Assembly: GCA_050485405.1 (NCBI GenBank)
Contig: JBJHBI010000013.1
Span: forward strand, 1-64,000
Direction of reading: 5' to 3'
Length of the DNA stretch: 64,000 bases
Source of the DNA: Saliniramus sp050485405
GTDB lineage: Bacteria > Pseudomonadota > Alphaproteobacteria > Rhizobiales > Beijerinckiaceae
Below are positions 1-12,777 of the stretch, in pieces; position 1 is the stretch's first letter, and each line of letters starts with the position of its first letter. Below the pieces are notes generated by a model. That model saw only the letters and a list, made by a program, of their open reading frames with translations, searched no databases and was not told the DNA's origin. Position numbers and translations under genes: made by a program.

Positions 1-63
1 CTGCGGCAGCGGCCCTCTCCCGAACGATTGACAGCCCCGGCCCGTGAGGCCCGGACGCTCCGC

Positions 64-1464
64 TCAGTAGCGGTAATGGTCGGGCTTGTAGGGGCCCTTC
101 TGCGGCACACCGATGTAATCGGCCTGCTCCTTGGACATCTGCGTGAGGCGGGCGCCGACCTTGGCGAGGTGTAGGGCCGCGACCTTCTCGTCGAGATGCT
201 TGGGCAGCACGTAGACCTGACGGTCATACTTGCCTTCGTTCTGCCAGAGCTCGATCTGGGCGAGCACCTGGTTGGTGAAGGAGGCCGACATCACGAAGGA
301 AGGGTGACCCATCGCGTTGCCGAGATTCACCAGACGGCCCTCGGAGAGCAGGATGATGCGCTTGCCGTCGGGGAACTCGATCTCGTCCACCTGCGGCTTG
401 ATGTTGCGCCACTTGTAGTTCTTCAACGCCGCGACCTGGATCTCGTTGTCGAAGTGACCGATGTTGCAGACGATGGCGCGATCCTTCATGCCGGCCATGT
501 GCTCGGCGGTGATCACGTCCTTGTTGCCGGTCGCGGTGACGTAGATGTCGGCGCGCGGCAGGGCGTCTTCCATTGTGACGACCTCGTAGCCTTCCATCGC
601 GGCCTGGAGCGCGCAGATCGGATCGACTTCCGAGACGAGCACGCGGCAGCCGGCCTGACGCAGGCTGTCGGCGGAACCCTTGCCGACATCGCCGAAGCCG
701 GCGACCATGGCGACCTTGCCCGACATCATCACGTCGGTGCCGCGACGGATACCGTCGACGAGCGATTCGCGGCAGCCATAGAGGTTGTCGAACTTCGACT
801 TGGTGACCGAGTCGTTCACGTTGATGGCGGGGAAGAGCAGCTTGCCTTCCTTGGCCATGACGTAGAGGCGGTGCACACCCGTGGTGGTCTCTTCCGAGAC
901 ACCCTTGATCGACTTGGCGATCTCACCGAACCAGCCCTTGGGCTTTTCCTGGAGAAGGCGCTTGATCAGGGCGAAGAGGTACTGCTCTTCTTCCGCACCC
1001 GGATTGTCGAGGAAGGCCACGTCGCCGTTTTCGGCGCGCAGGCCGAGATGGACGAGCATGGTGGCGTCGCCGCCATCGTCGAGGATCATGTTGGGCATGC
1101 CGCCGCCGTGCCAGTCGAACAGCTTGGCGGTGTAGTCCCAGTACTCCTTCAGCGTCTCGCCCTTATAGGCGAAGACCGGAATGCCGGCAGCGGCGATCGC
1201 GGCGGCGGCATGGTCCTGCGTGGAGTAGATGTTGCACGAGACCCAGCGGATATCGGCGCCGAGCGCCTTGAGCGTCTCGATCAGAACGGCCGTCTGGATG
1301 GTCATGTGCAGCGAACCGGCGATGCGCGCGCCCTTGAGCGGCTGGCTCTTGCCGTATTCCTCGCGCAGGGCCATCAGGCCCGGCATTTCGCTTTCCGCGA
1401 TCTCGATCTCCATGCGACCGAAATCGGCAAGACCGATATCCTTGACGACATAATCGTTCGACAT
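64..1464 (-). CDS. ahcY: Adenosylhomocysteinase (SAH hydrolase)
   Basis: Hydrolyses S-adenosyl-L-homocysteine to homocysteine and adenosine, recycling the product of SAM-dependent methylations; cytosolic and NAD-dependent. The 466-residue protein matches the family along its whole length: the SAH-binding domain with the HMTIQTAVLIETL segment near the N-terminus, the NAD-binding GFGDVGKGSA loop in the middle, and the conserved C-terminal PDHYRY ending. Two in-frame ATGs lie 9 bases apart; the downstream one (1464) is preferred because AAGGA sits about 8 nt before it, whereas the upstream ATG (1473) almost touches that ribosome site. Monocistronic as far as seen. A palindrome about 105 nt upstream is a candidate SahR-type operator. 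Confidence 0.97.
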   Translation of the reverse strand: MSNDYVVKDIGLADFGRMEIEIAESEMPGLMALREEYGKSQPLKGARIAGSLHMTIQTAVLIETLKALGADIRWVSCNIYSTQDHAAAAIAAAGIPVFAYKGETLKEYWDYTAKLFDWHGGGMPNMILDDGGDATMLVHLGLRAENGDVAFLDNPGAEEEQYLFALIKRLLQEKPKGWFGEIAKSIKGVSEETTTGVHRLYVMAKEGKLLFPAINVNDSVTKSKFDNLYGCRESLVDGIRRGTDVMMSGKVAMVAGFGDVGKGSADSLRQAGCRVLVSEVDPICALQAAMEGYEVVTMEDALPRADIYVTATGNKDVITAEHMAGMKDRAIVCNIGHFDNEIQVAALKNYKWRNIKPQVDEIEFPDGKRIILLSEGRLVNLGNAMGHPSFVMSASFTNQVLAQIELWQNEGKYDRQVYVLPKHLDEKVAALHLAKVGARLTQMSKEQADYIGVPQKGPYKPDHYRY

Positions 1465-1568
1465 GCTGTCCATCCTTTCGTTGCGTCAAAACGGGCGGCG
1501 CCGCGAAATTGGCGGCGCGCCGGCGATTGGCGCTGTCATTAGCAGAGCGCGGCTGAAAGAGCAATCAA

Positions 1569-1590
1569 GATATAAAGATGTCTTTATGTC
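1569..1590. promoter_or_regulatory. AT-rich palindrome upstream of ahcY, candidate SahR-type operator
   Basis: The sequence contains ATAAAGA-TG-TCTTTAT, an almost perfect 22-bp inverted repeat (one mismatched pair) in an otherwise GC-rich leader. ArsR-family SahR regulators that sense S-adenosylhomocysteine control ahcY in many Proteobacteria through AT-rich palindromes of this kind. Assignment to SahR is inference; no sahR gene is in the window. Confidence 0.45.
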
Positions 1591-1747
1591 ATTTTTCCGC
1601 GAGGTTCCCGGCACCTCCCGCACATGTGGTCGATCGCCCCCTTCGTCTGATTGCCGACACAGCGATGCTGCAGCCTGCGATGTTAGGCCGCCATTAACGC
1701 CCTGCATCGCATCCTTCATCAGTGAAGGCGCTTAGCGGGATCCTGTC

Positions 1748-2677
1748 GTGAACGTCGTGGTGGTGGAATCAAGTCGCGTCATGGCGCGCGGCGTGGCTAA
1801 TCTTCTCGCCCAGCGCGGCCATGCCAGCGCGCTGTTCACCGATTCCGTCGAGGCTCTGGCGCATGTCCGCGCGAACGAAGACGTCGATGCCGTCCTCACC
1901 GGGCTCGAGACCACGCCGCTCGACGGCTTCGAGACCTGTTGGGCCTTGCGTCTGATCGCCAATGCCGGGCGCCCTCTCTACGTCATCGCGATGTCCTCGC
2001 TCGCCCATACCCGCAGCCTCTCGGAAGTGCTCGATGCAGGCGCGGACGACTTCATCTCAAAGCCCCTCATCGCCGAGGAACTGCACGCGCGCCTGCGCGC
2101 GGCGGAGCGGATGACGCGCATGCAGCGTGCTCTCTGGCATCAGGCTCTGAGCGATCCCCTTTCGGGCCTGCTCAACCGCCGCGCCTTTCTGGAACGCGTC
2201 ACCCATTGGGCGCAGGATACGACGCGGCCGGGCAGCATCGGGCTCATTCTCGCCGATCTCGATCACTTCAAGCAGATCAACGACCGGCACGGCCATGCCT
2301 GCGGCGACGAGGCGATCCGGCGCGTCGGCGCGGTATGCCACGATTGCGCCCAGAGCCATGCTGGTGCGGCGGCGCGCTTCGGCGGGGAGGAATTCATCCT
2401 CGCCCTGCCCCATCGCAATGCCGGCGAGAGCGCCGCGATCGCGCAGACGCTTCGGCGCAACATCGCCGCGACCAGCTTCAATGCGGGGTCGGGGGCCTTC
2501 GTGGCAATCAGCGCCAGTTTCGGCGTCGCCGCGCTCTATCCCGGCGAGGCCGTCGAGATCGCCATCAAGCGCGCCGACGATGCGCTCTATGCGGCCAAGG
2601 CAGGCGGGCGCAACCGCGTCTGCCTGGGCGACACCGCCGAGGCAGACGGCCCTCGCGAGAAACAATTCGCGGGCTGA
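1748..2677 (+). CDS. Degenerate-receiver GGDEF protein (putative diguanylate cyclase)
   Basis: PleD-like layout with one receiver domain (residues about 1-120) followed by a GGDEF domain (about 135-300) that would condense two GTP into cyclic di-GMP. The cyclase signature FGGEEF is present at 211-216, together with DLDHFKQIND, so catalysis is plausible. The receiver is degenerate: the N-terminal acidic pair is replaced (VVVVESS), the expected phospho-acceptor Asp near residue 52 is Gly (AVLTGLE), while the conserved Lys (K105, SKP) remains. No RxxD inhibitory site is seen five residues before GGEEF. It starts with GTG. Likely a constitutive enzyme, or one controlled by protein contacts rather than phosphorylation (inference). 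Confidence 0.85.
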   Translation: MNVVVVESSRVMARGVANLLAQRGHASALFTDSVEALAHVRANEDVDAVLTGLETTPLDGFETCWALRLIANAGRPLYVIAMSSLAHTRSLSEVLDAGADDFISKPLIAEELHARLRAAERMTRMQRALWHQALSDPLSGLLNRRAFLERVTHWAQDTTRPGSIGLILADLDHFKQINDRHGHACGDEAIRRVGAVCHDCAQSHAGAAARFGGEEFILALPHRNAGESAAIAQTLRRNIAATSFNAGSGAFVAISASFGVAALYPGEAVEIAIKRADDALYAAKAGGRNRVCLGDTAEADGPREKQFAG

Positions 2678-3274
2678 GCCGGGCGCCTGCGTTACGCCCG
2701 TGCGGATTGCACCGCTTTTCACATCTCCTGCCGCCCGCCACTGCCAAACAGCTTTCGCAAACGCGAAAAGATCGTGAACGAGCGCTCATCCTCCGAGCCG
2801 GTTTGTGGGAGACTTTCGGCGCGGGGTAGCAATTTGTCGCATTATTGCGCGCTCTTCCCAAGGCAGCGAAATCTTCGTACAAAGAGGCTTCAAAATCACG
2901 CTTGTGTCATGCGGAAAAATCTGGCAACTTCCGCCGCGTGTTAGGACAGTATTGCTGTCCCTTCTGTTCGGAAACGCGCTGTTTCGCGTTTCCGCTCACG
3001 GTCTCGAGGGCATGGCTATGGCGCAGGACGCCGACAAACGAGATCACGAACCGGCCGCCCGCACGATGCGGGCGGGGCGGGTGCGCGCGGGCCTGTAACG
3101 CCCTCGGCGCCCGCGCGAGGCGCGGGTGACCCGGAAACGGCGCGACCGAGCCTCCAAGAAAACCGAGCGATGCGGCCGCGGCCCCTGGACGGGCCGGGCG
3201 ACGGCACCGCCACCCGAGGCGCGCCAGAAAGCGCCGGTTCCCATGAAATTGGGCCGGAATAACGAGGATCGACG
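2678..3274. other. Intergenic region between the GGDEF gene and gltB
   Basis: About 600 bp with no convincing gene on either strand. It holds three short hairpins: TTTCGC/GCGAAA at 2753-2768, GGACAG/CTGTCC at 2944-2960 and a perfect 7-bp GC stem at 3110-3126. These may be the end of the GGDEF transcript and part of the gltB leader. No riboswitch was recognised. Confidence 0.5.
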
Positions 3275-8029
<4,755 letters not shown>

Positions 8030-8039
8030 AAATGGCAAT

Positions 8040-8069
8040 CGGGAAGCTGCGGGCTGCCGTAGCTTCCCG
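8040..8069 (+). other. Intercistronic hairpin between gltB and gltD
   Basis: CGGGAAGCT and AGCTTCCCG form a perfect 9-bp stem, extended inward by four more pairs (one G-U) to a 4-nt loop. No U-run follows, so it looks like an mRNA-stabilising or processing element, or a weak attenuator, rather than a full terminator. Confidence 0.6.
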
Positions 8070-8143
8070 ACGGATACAACTCGGAATGAATTGAATTATG
8101 ACCGGTTCGCGCCGGTCACAAGGATCGACAGGGGACGGAACCC

Positions 8144-9574
8144 ATGGGCAAGGTCACGGGCTTTCTCGAATATGATCGTCAGGAGCAGAAGTATCAGCTC
8201 GCCGGCGATCGTATCCGGCATTTTCGCGAATTCACCCTGCCGCCGGACGAGAGCGATCTGAAGAAGCAGGCCGCGCGCTGCATGGATTGCGGCATCCCGT
8301 TCTGCCACGGGCCGACGGGCTGCCCGGTGCACAACCAGATCCCCGACTGGAACGACCTCGTCTATCAGGGCGACTGGGAGACGGCGGCGCGCGATCTGCA
8401 TTCCACCAACAACTTCCCGGAATTCACCGGCCGCATCTGCCCCGCCCCCTGCGAGGAGGCCTGCACGCTCAATCTCGAGAACGCGCCCGTCGCCATCAAG
8501 ACGATCGAGCAGGCGATTGCCGACAAGGCCTGGGACATGGGCTGGATCAAGCCCGAACCGCCCGAGCGGCTCACCGGCAAGCGCGTCGCGGTGATCGGCT
8601 CCGGCCCCGCCGGCCTCGCCGCCGCACAGCAGCTCGCCCGGGTCGGCCACGAGGTGCATGTCTTCGAGCGCGAAGCCAAGCCCGGCGGACTCCTGCGCTA
8701 CGGCATCCCGGACTTCAAGATGGAGAAGTATCACATCGACCGGCGCGTCAAGCAGATGGAAGCCGAGGGCGTGATCTTCCATTGCGGCGTCAATATCGGC
8801 GTGACGAAGAGCTTCGCGAGCCTGCACAACGAGTTCGACGCGGTGCTGATGGCCGGCGGCGCGGAGAACCCGCGCGACCCGCAATTGCCGGGGATGGAGT
8901 TCCACGGCGTCTATTACGCCATGCCCTACCTCACCCAGTCGAACAAGCGCGTCAACGACGAGGCGATCGACGAGGATGACGAGGAGATCCTGGCCGGCGG
9001 CAAGCATGTCGTCGTCATCGGCGGTGGCGATACCGCCTCCGACTGCATCGGCACCGCCTTCCGGCAGGGCGCGCTGCAGGTCACCCAACTCGACATCCGC
9101 CCGCGCCCGCCCGAGATCGAGGACAAGCTCGCCGTCTGGCCCTACTGGCCGACGAAGATGCGCACCTCCTCGAGCCAGGCGGAGGGCGCCGAGCGCGAAT
9201 TCCAGGCCGCGACGCTCGCCATCGAAGGCAATCGCAAGGGCAAGGTGACCGGCGTGAAATGCGCCCGCGTCGACGAGCGCCGTCAGCCGATCCCGGGCAC
9301 GGAATTCATGATCAAGGCCGATCTCGTCTTCATCGCCATCGGCTTCGCGAGCCCGGTCCATGAGGGCATGATCAGCGAGGCGGAGGTCGCACTCGACAAA
9401 CGCGGCAACGTGGTCGCCAACGAGCGCGACTACCGCACGAATTCCGAGAAAGTCTACGTCGCCGGCGACATGCGACGCGGCCAGTCGCTGGTGGTCTGGG
9501 CCATCCGCGAAGGCCGCCAGGCCGCCCGCGCCATCGACGAGGCGCTGATGGGTTCGAGCACGCTGCCGCGCTGA
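8144..9574 (+). CDS. gltD: Glutamate synthase (NADPH) small subunit
   Basis: Beta subunit of GOGAT; it takes electrons from NADPH through FAD and 4Fe-4S clusters and passes them to GltB. The 476 residues contain the N-terminal cysteine clusters (CMDCGIPFCHG, then PAPCEEACTL), the FAD-binding Rossmann motif GSGPAGLAAA and the NADPH-binding motif GGGDTASDC. It is the expected partner and neighbour of gltB. A GC-rich stem after the stop codon (about 9580-9615) could end the transcript. Confidence 0.97.
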   Translation: MGKVTGFLEYDRQEQKYQLAGDRIRHFREFTLPPDESDLKKQAARCMDCGIPFCHGPTGCPVHNQIPDWNDLVYQGDWETAARDLHSTNNFPEFTGRICPAPCEEACTLNLENAPVAIKTIEQAIADKAWDMGWIKPEPPERLTGKRVAVIGSGPAGLAAAQQLARVGHEVHVFEREAKPGGLLRYGIPDFKMEKYHIDRRVKQMEAEGVIFHCGVNIGVTKSFASLHNEFDAVLMAGGAENPRDPQLPGMEFHGVYYAMPYLTQSNKRVNDEAIDEDDEEILAGGKHVVVIGGGDTASDCIGTAFRQGALQVTQLDIRPRPPEIEDKLAVWPYWPTKMRTSSSQAEGAEREFQAATLAIEGNRKGKVTGVKCARVDERRQPIPGTEFMIKADLVFIAIGFASPVHEGMISEAEVALDKRGNVVANERDYRTNSEKVYVAGDMRRGQSLVVWAIREGRQAARAIDEALMGSSTLPR

Positions 9575-9634
9575 TCCCTTCTGACGAAAGCGCGCGGGTG
9601 GGAGCTCGCGCGTCAACTATCGTGCGATTCCCTG

Positions 9635-9682
9635 CCCAGTGGTTCAGATGCCAAGTGGTTCACATGCCAAGTGGTTCACATG
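9635..9682. repeat. Three tandem 16-bp repeats at the gltD/cpaA convergence
   Basis: Units are 9635-9650 (CCCAGTGGTTCAGATG), 9651-9666 and 9667-9682 (both CCAAGTGGTTCACATG). The last unit covers the final codons and stop of the convergent prepilin peptidase gene. Confidence 0.9.
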
Positions 9683-10185
9683 CCTGCAGCGGCGAGCCAG
9701 GGCGCTGTATTGGGGAATACGAGAACCGCGCCGATAGCGAGGGCGACGCCGTAGGGCACGCCGTTTGCCGGATTGTGCAACCGCTCGATCCAGTCGATCC
9801 GCTGCGCCGCAGCCGGCAGCGGCAGACGGCGCATGACGATGATGAAGACCGTCAGGATGCCGCCGAAGATCGCGGCGATGAAGAGATATTCGATCATCAA
9901 GCCGAACCCGACCCACAGGCTCGTCGCAGCCGCGAGCTTGACGTCGCCACCGCCGACCCAGCCGGCGGCGAACATGCCGATGCCGATCGCGAGGATCAGG
10001 AAGCCGGCGGCGAAATGCATCGCGATCGGCCACGGATCGAAACCGAGGAACGGCACGGCGACGACGAAGAGTCCGGCGATCGTCAAGGTCAGCCAGTTCG
10101 GGATGGTCATCGTGAGGACGTCGTAGATCGCCGCGAGAATGATCAGCGCCGCAGCGACGAGGACGAGGATGGTCAAGATCGACAT
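9676..10185 (-). CDS. cpaA: Prepilin peptidase of the CpaA/TadV type
   Basis: Integral membrane aspartic protease (A24 family) that cleaves, and may methylate, Flp/Tad pilin precursors at the inner membrane. The 169-residue protein is almost entirely hydrophobic, with about five membrane segments. The two catalytic aspartates fit AAIYDVLTMTIPNW near the N-terminus and the GGGDVK motif in the middle. This short form without the N-terminal cysteine domain is typical of CpaA. The start at 10185 was chosen because the frame upstream reads into non-homologous sequence. A TadD-like lipoprotein lies at 21,755, but no complete tad operon is in the window. Confidence 0.85.
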   Translation of the reverse strand: MSILTILVLVAAALIILAAIYDVLTMTIPNWLTLTIAGLFVVAVPFLGFDPWPIAMHFAAGFLILAIGIGMFAAGWVGGGDVKLAAATSLWVGFGLMIEYLFIAAIFGGILTVFIIVMRRLPLPAAAQRIDWIERLHNPANGVPYGVALAIGAVLVFPNTAPWLAAAGM

Positions 10186-10402
10186 GGCAGACCCGTAATG
10201 CGTTTGCGGACGAGCCCCGCGCGCCGAGACGACGATACGGTTCCCGCTCTCCCAGCCACCATGACAGGCAATGCCGAAGATCAGGTAAAGGCCTCCGTCC
10301 CCCCGTGCAGCGACGAACGCGGCGCATGGCCCGGAGCATACACACCTGTGTGATTTGACCGCAGCGCCCGGATTTGACCACACTCACGCTGCAGCGATAT
10401 TG

Positions 10403-11872
10403 ATGTCGACCCGGGCGCCCGCCCCCAGTTCTGGACTGAAGCCGGTGACGTATCCGATCACACCCCGTTCTCCCGCGCACACCGTCACGGCAGTGACGCG
10501 CATTGCGATCTCTGCGCTCGTCGCCTTCGGCATCGTGCTGCTTGCAGCGAGCCTCGGCCTGCCGCGTGCGACGCTCGCCCAGCAGGGCTCGTTCACGATC
10601 GTGCGCGATGCCGAACTCGAAGGGCTGATGCGCGATTATGCCCGCCCGATCCTGCAGGCGGCGGGTATCCCGGGCCGCGCCGGTGAGATCGTTCTCGTCA
10701 ACGACACCTCGTTCAACGCCTTCGTCGCCGACGGCCAGCGCATCTTCATCAATCTCGGCGCCATCATGCAGACCGAGACGCCGAACGAACTGATCGGCGT
10801 CATCGCCCACGAGGCCGGCCATATCCATGGCGGGCATCTCGCGCGCCTGCGCCAGGAGATCCAGAACGCGCAGGTCCTTTCGATCGCCTCGATGCTGCTC
10901 GGCGGCGCGGCGGCGGTGGGCAGCGCGCGCGGCGGTGTCGGTGATCCGGGGCTGGGCGGCGCAGGCATCGCCATGGGCGGTGGCGAAGTCGCGCGGCGCT
11001 CGTTGCTGGCTTATCAGCGCTCCGAGGAAATGGCCGCTGACCAGGCCGCCGTGCGCTTTCTACACGCGACCGGCCAGTCGCCGATGGGAATGATCAGGAT
11101 ATTCGAGCGCTTCGCCAACGAATCGATGTTCCGCTCGAGCCTCGACCCCTATCAGATCAGCCACCCCCTCCCGCGCGAACGCATCGCGCAGCTCGAGCGC
11201 CTCGCCGCCGAGAGCCCCTACCGTAACCGCACCGATCCGCCGGCCCTCCAGCAACGCCACGATCTCGCACGGGCCAAGGTCTACGGCTTCGTCGCCCGCC
11301 CCGACACGGTGCTGCGGCGTTATCCGCCGAGCGACAATTCGCTGGCCTCGCGCTATGCCCGCGCCATCGTGGCGCATCGCTCGGGCCGCATGCGCGACGC
11401 CATCGATCTGATGGACGGCCTGATCGGCGCGCAGCCCAACAACGCGAATTTCCATGAATTGCGCGGGCAGATCCTTCTGGAAAGCGCGCGCCCGCAGGAG
11501 GCGGTCGCTTCGTTGCGCCGCGCCGTCAATCTCGCCCCCGAAGCCGCGCCGATGCGCACGTTGTTCGGGCAGGCGCTGCTCGCTGCCGGCGATCCGGCGA
11601 GCCTCGAAGAGGCGATCAACCAGTTGCGCCGCGCGACGCAGCTCGAACCCGAATCACCGGACGCCTATCGCCCCCTCGCCATGGCTTTGGGCCGCACCGG
11701 GCAGATCGGACGTGCCGAACTCGCGATCGCGCAGCATTACTTCTATGCCGGCGATATCCGCAACGCCCAGAACCAGGCGCACCGCGCCATGAACTCGCTC
11801 GTCGAAGGTACTCCGGAATGGTTGCGCGCCAAGGACATCTTCGACTACGTGCCTCCAAGGCATATGCGCTGA
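10403..11872 (+). CDS. M48 family metalloprotease with TPR repeats (BepA-like)
   Basis: Predicted periplasmic zinc protease/chaperone for outer-membrane proteins. The zinc-binding HEAGH motif begins at residue 136 of this start, and the third ligand probably lies in the RSEEMAADQAA segment. The last 200 residues form TPR-like helices (PNNANFHELRGQILLE and following). A hydrophobic signal peptide (AISALVAFGIVLLAASLGL) precedes the domain. The true start may be a GTG at about 10,494, directly in front of the signal peptide, rather than the ATG at 10,403. Family members of about 480-500 residues have this architecture. The next gene encodes a DsbA-like protein, also periplasmic, which fits an envelope quality-control pair. 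Confidence 0.88.
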   Translation: MSTRAPAPSSGLKPVTYPITPRSPAHTVTAVTRIAISALVAFGIVLLAASLGLPRATLAQQGSFTIVRDAELEGLMRDYARPILQAAGIPGRAGEIVLVNDTSFNAFVADGQRIFINLGAIMQTETPNELIGVIAHEAGHIHGGHLARLRQEIQNAQVLSIASMLLGGAAAVGSARGGVGDPGLGGAGIAMGGGEVARRSLLAYQRSEEMAADQAAVRFLHATGQSPMGMIRIFERFANESMFRSSLDPYQISHPLPRERIAQLERLAAESPYRNRTDPPALQQRHDLARAKVYGFVARPDTVLRRYPPSDNSLASRYARAIVAHRSGRMRDAIDLMDGLIGAQPNNANFHELRGQILLESARPQEAVASLRRAVNLAPEAAPMRTLFGQALLAAGDPASLEEAINQLRRATQLEPESPDAYRPLAMALGRTGQIGRAELAIAQHYFYAGDIRNAQNQAHRAMNSLVEGTPEWLRAKDIFDYVPPRHMR

Positions 11873-11931
11873 GACGCATGCCGAACGGCGCCGGAAACCG
11901 AGCGCCGGGACATAAAACACAAGGATGAACC

Positions 11932-12702
11932 ATGAATCGTATTCTGGCCGCCCTCGCCGCGCTAGTTCTCGTCGCAGCCACGGTGGTGTTCTTTACCCGC
12001 CCTGCGGAGCAGCCAGCCGTCACCGGGACCGATCGCGCGGTGATCGTCGAGATCATGCGCGAGTATCTGCTGGAAAATCCCGAGATCATCCGCGAGATGA
12101 TCACCGAGCTCGAACGACGCGAGGCGGCGCAACAGGATGAGCGACGCGCGCAGACGCTGAGCGAGGCGCATGAGCTGCTCTTCGAGGGCAACGACATCGT
12201 CATGGGCAATCCCGACGGCGACGTCACGCTGGTCGAGTTCTTCGACTATAATTGCGGCTTCTGCGAGCGGGCGCTCGAGCATGTCGAGGCGATGATCGAG
12301 CTCGATCCCGATCTGCGCGTCGTGCTCAAGGATTTCCCCGTCCTCGGCCAGGGCTCGGTCGATGCCGCGCGGATCGGGCTCGCCGCCATGGAGCAGTTCG
12401 ACAACGAGACCGCCATCGAATTCCACACGCGCCTGATGCGGGTCCGCGGACAGGCGAATGGTGACAATGCCGCGCGAATCGCCGTCGAACTCGGCGCCGA
12501 TCCCGATCGCCTCGAAGCCGATGCCAACGGCACGCGTGTGCGCGATACCCTGTCGGAGAATTTCGAAATCGCCGACGATCTCGGGCTCACGGGCACGCCG
12601 GCCTGGGTGATCGGCGACGCCGTGATTTCCGGCGCCGTCGGCCCCGAACGCCTCGGCCTCGCCATCGCCAATGTCCGCTCCTGCGGCCGGGCGGAATGCT
12701 GA
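11932..12702 (+). CDS. DsbA-family thiol:disulfide oxidoreductase
   Basis: Periplasmic thioredoxin-fold protein with an N-terminal signal anchor (ILAALAALVLVAATVVFF), a helical segment before the fold as in ScsC/Com1-like proteins, and the active site CGFC in EFFDYNCGFCERAL. The cis-proline loop is GTPAWVIGD. It would form or isomerise disulfides in secreted proteins. The gene lies 59 bp after the M48 protease and may share its transcript. Whether it is an oxidase or an isomerase cannot be read from sequence. Confidence 0.88.
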   Translation: MNRILAALAALVLVAATVVFFTRPAEQPAVTGTDRAVIVEIMREYLLENPEIIREMITELERREAAQQDERRAQTLSEAHELLFEGNDIVMGNPDGDVTLVEFFDYNCGFCERALEHVEAMIELDPDLRVVLKDFPVLGQGSVDAARIGLAAMEQFDNETAIEFHTRLMRVRGQANGDNAARIAVELGADPDRLEADANGTRVRDTLSENFEIADDLGLTGTPAWVIGDAVISGAVGPERLGLAIANVRSCGRAEC

Positions 12703-12777
12703 GCGTGATAGGCGCTGACGCCACGGGAGGGTAAATCCCTGTTGGCGAGAGAGCGCGACGGTGGCATCACTGCGTCG

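Noticed and set aside
1465..1747. SAH riboswitch before ahcY
   Set aside because: The leader lacks the conserved core of SAH riboswitches; only the palindrome stands out.
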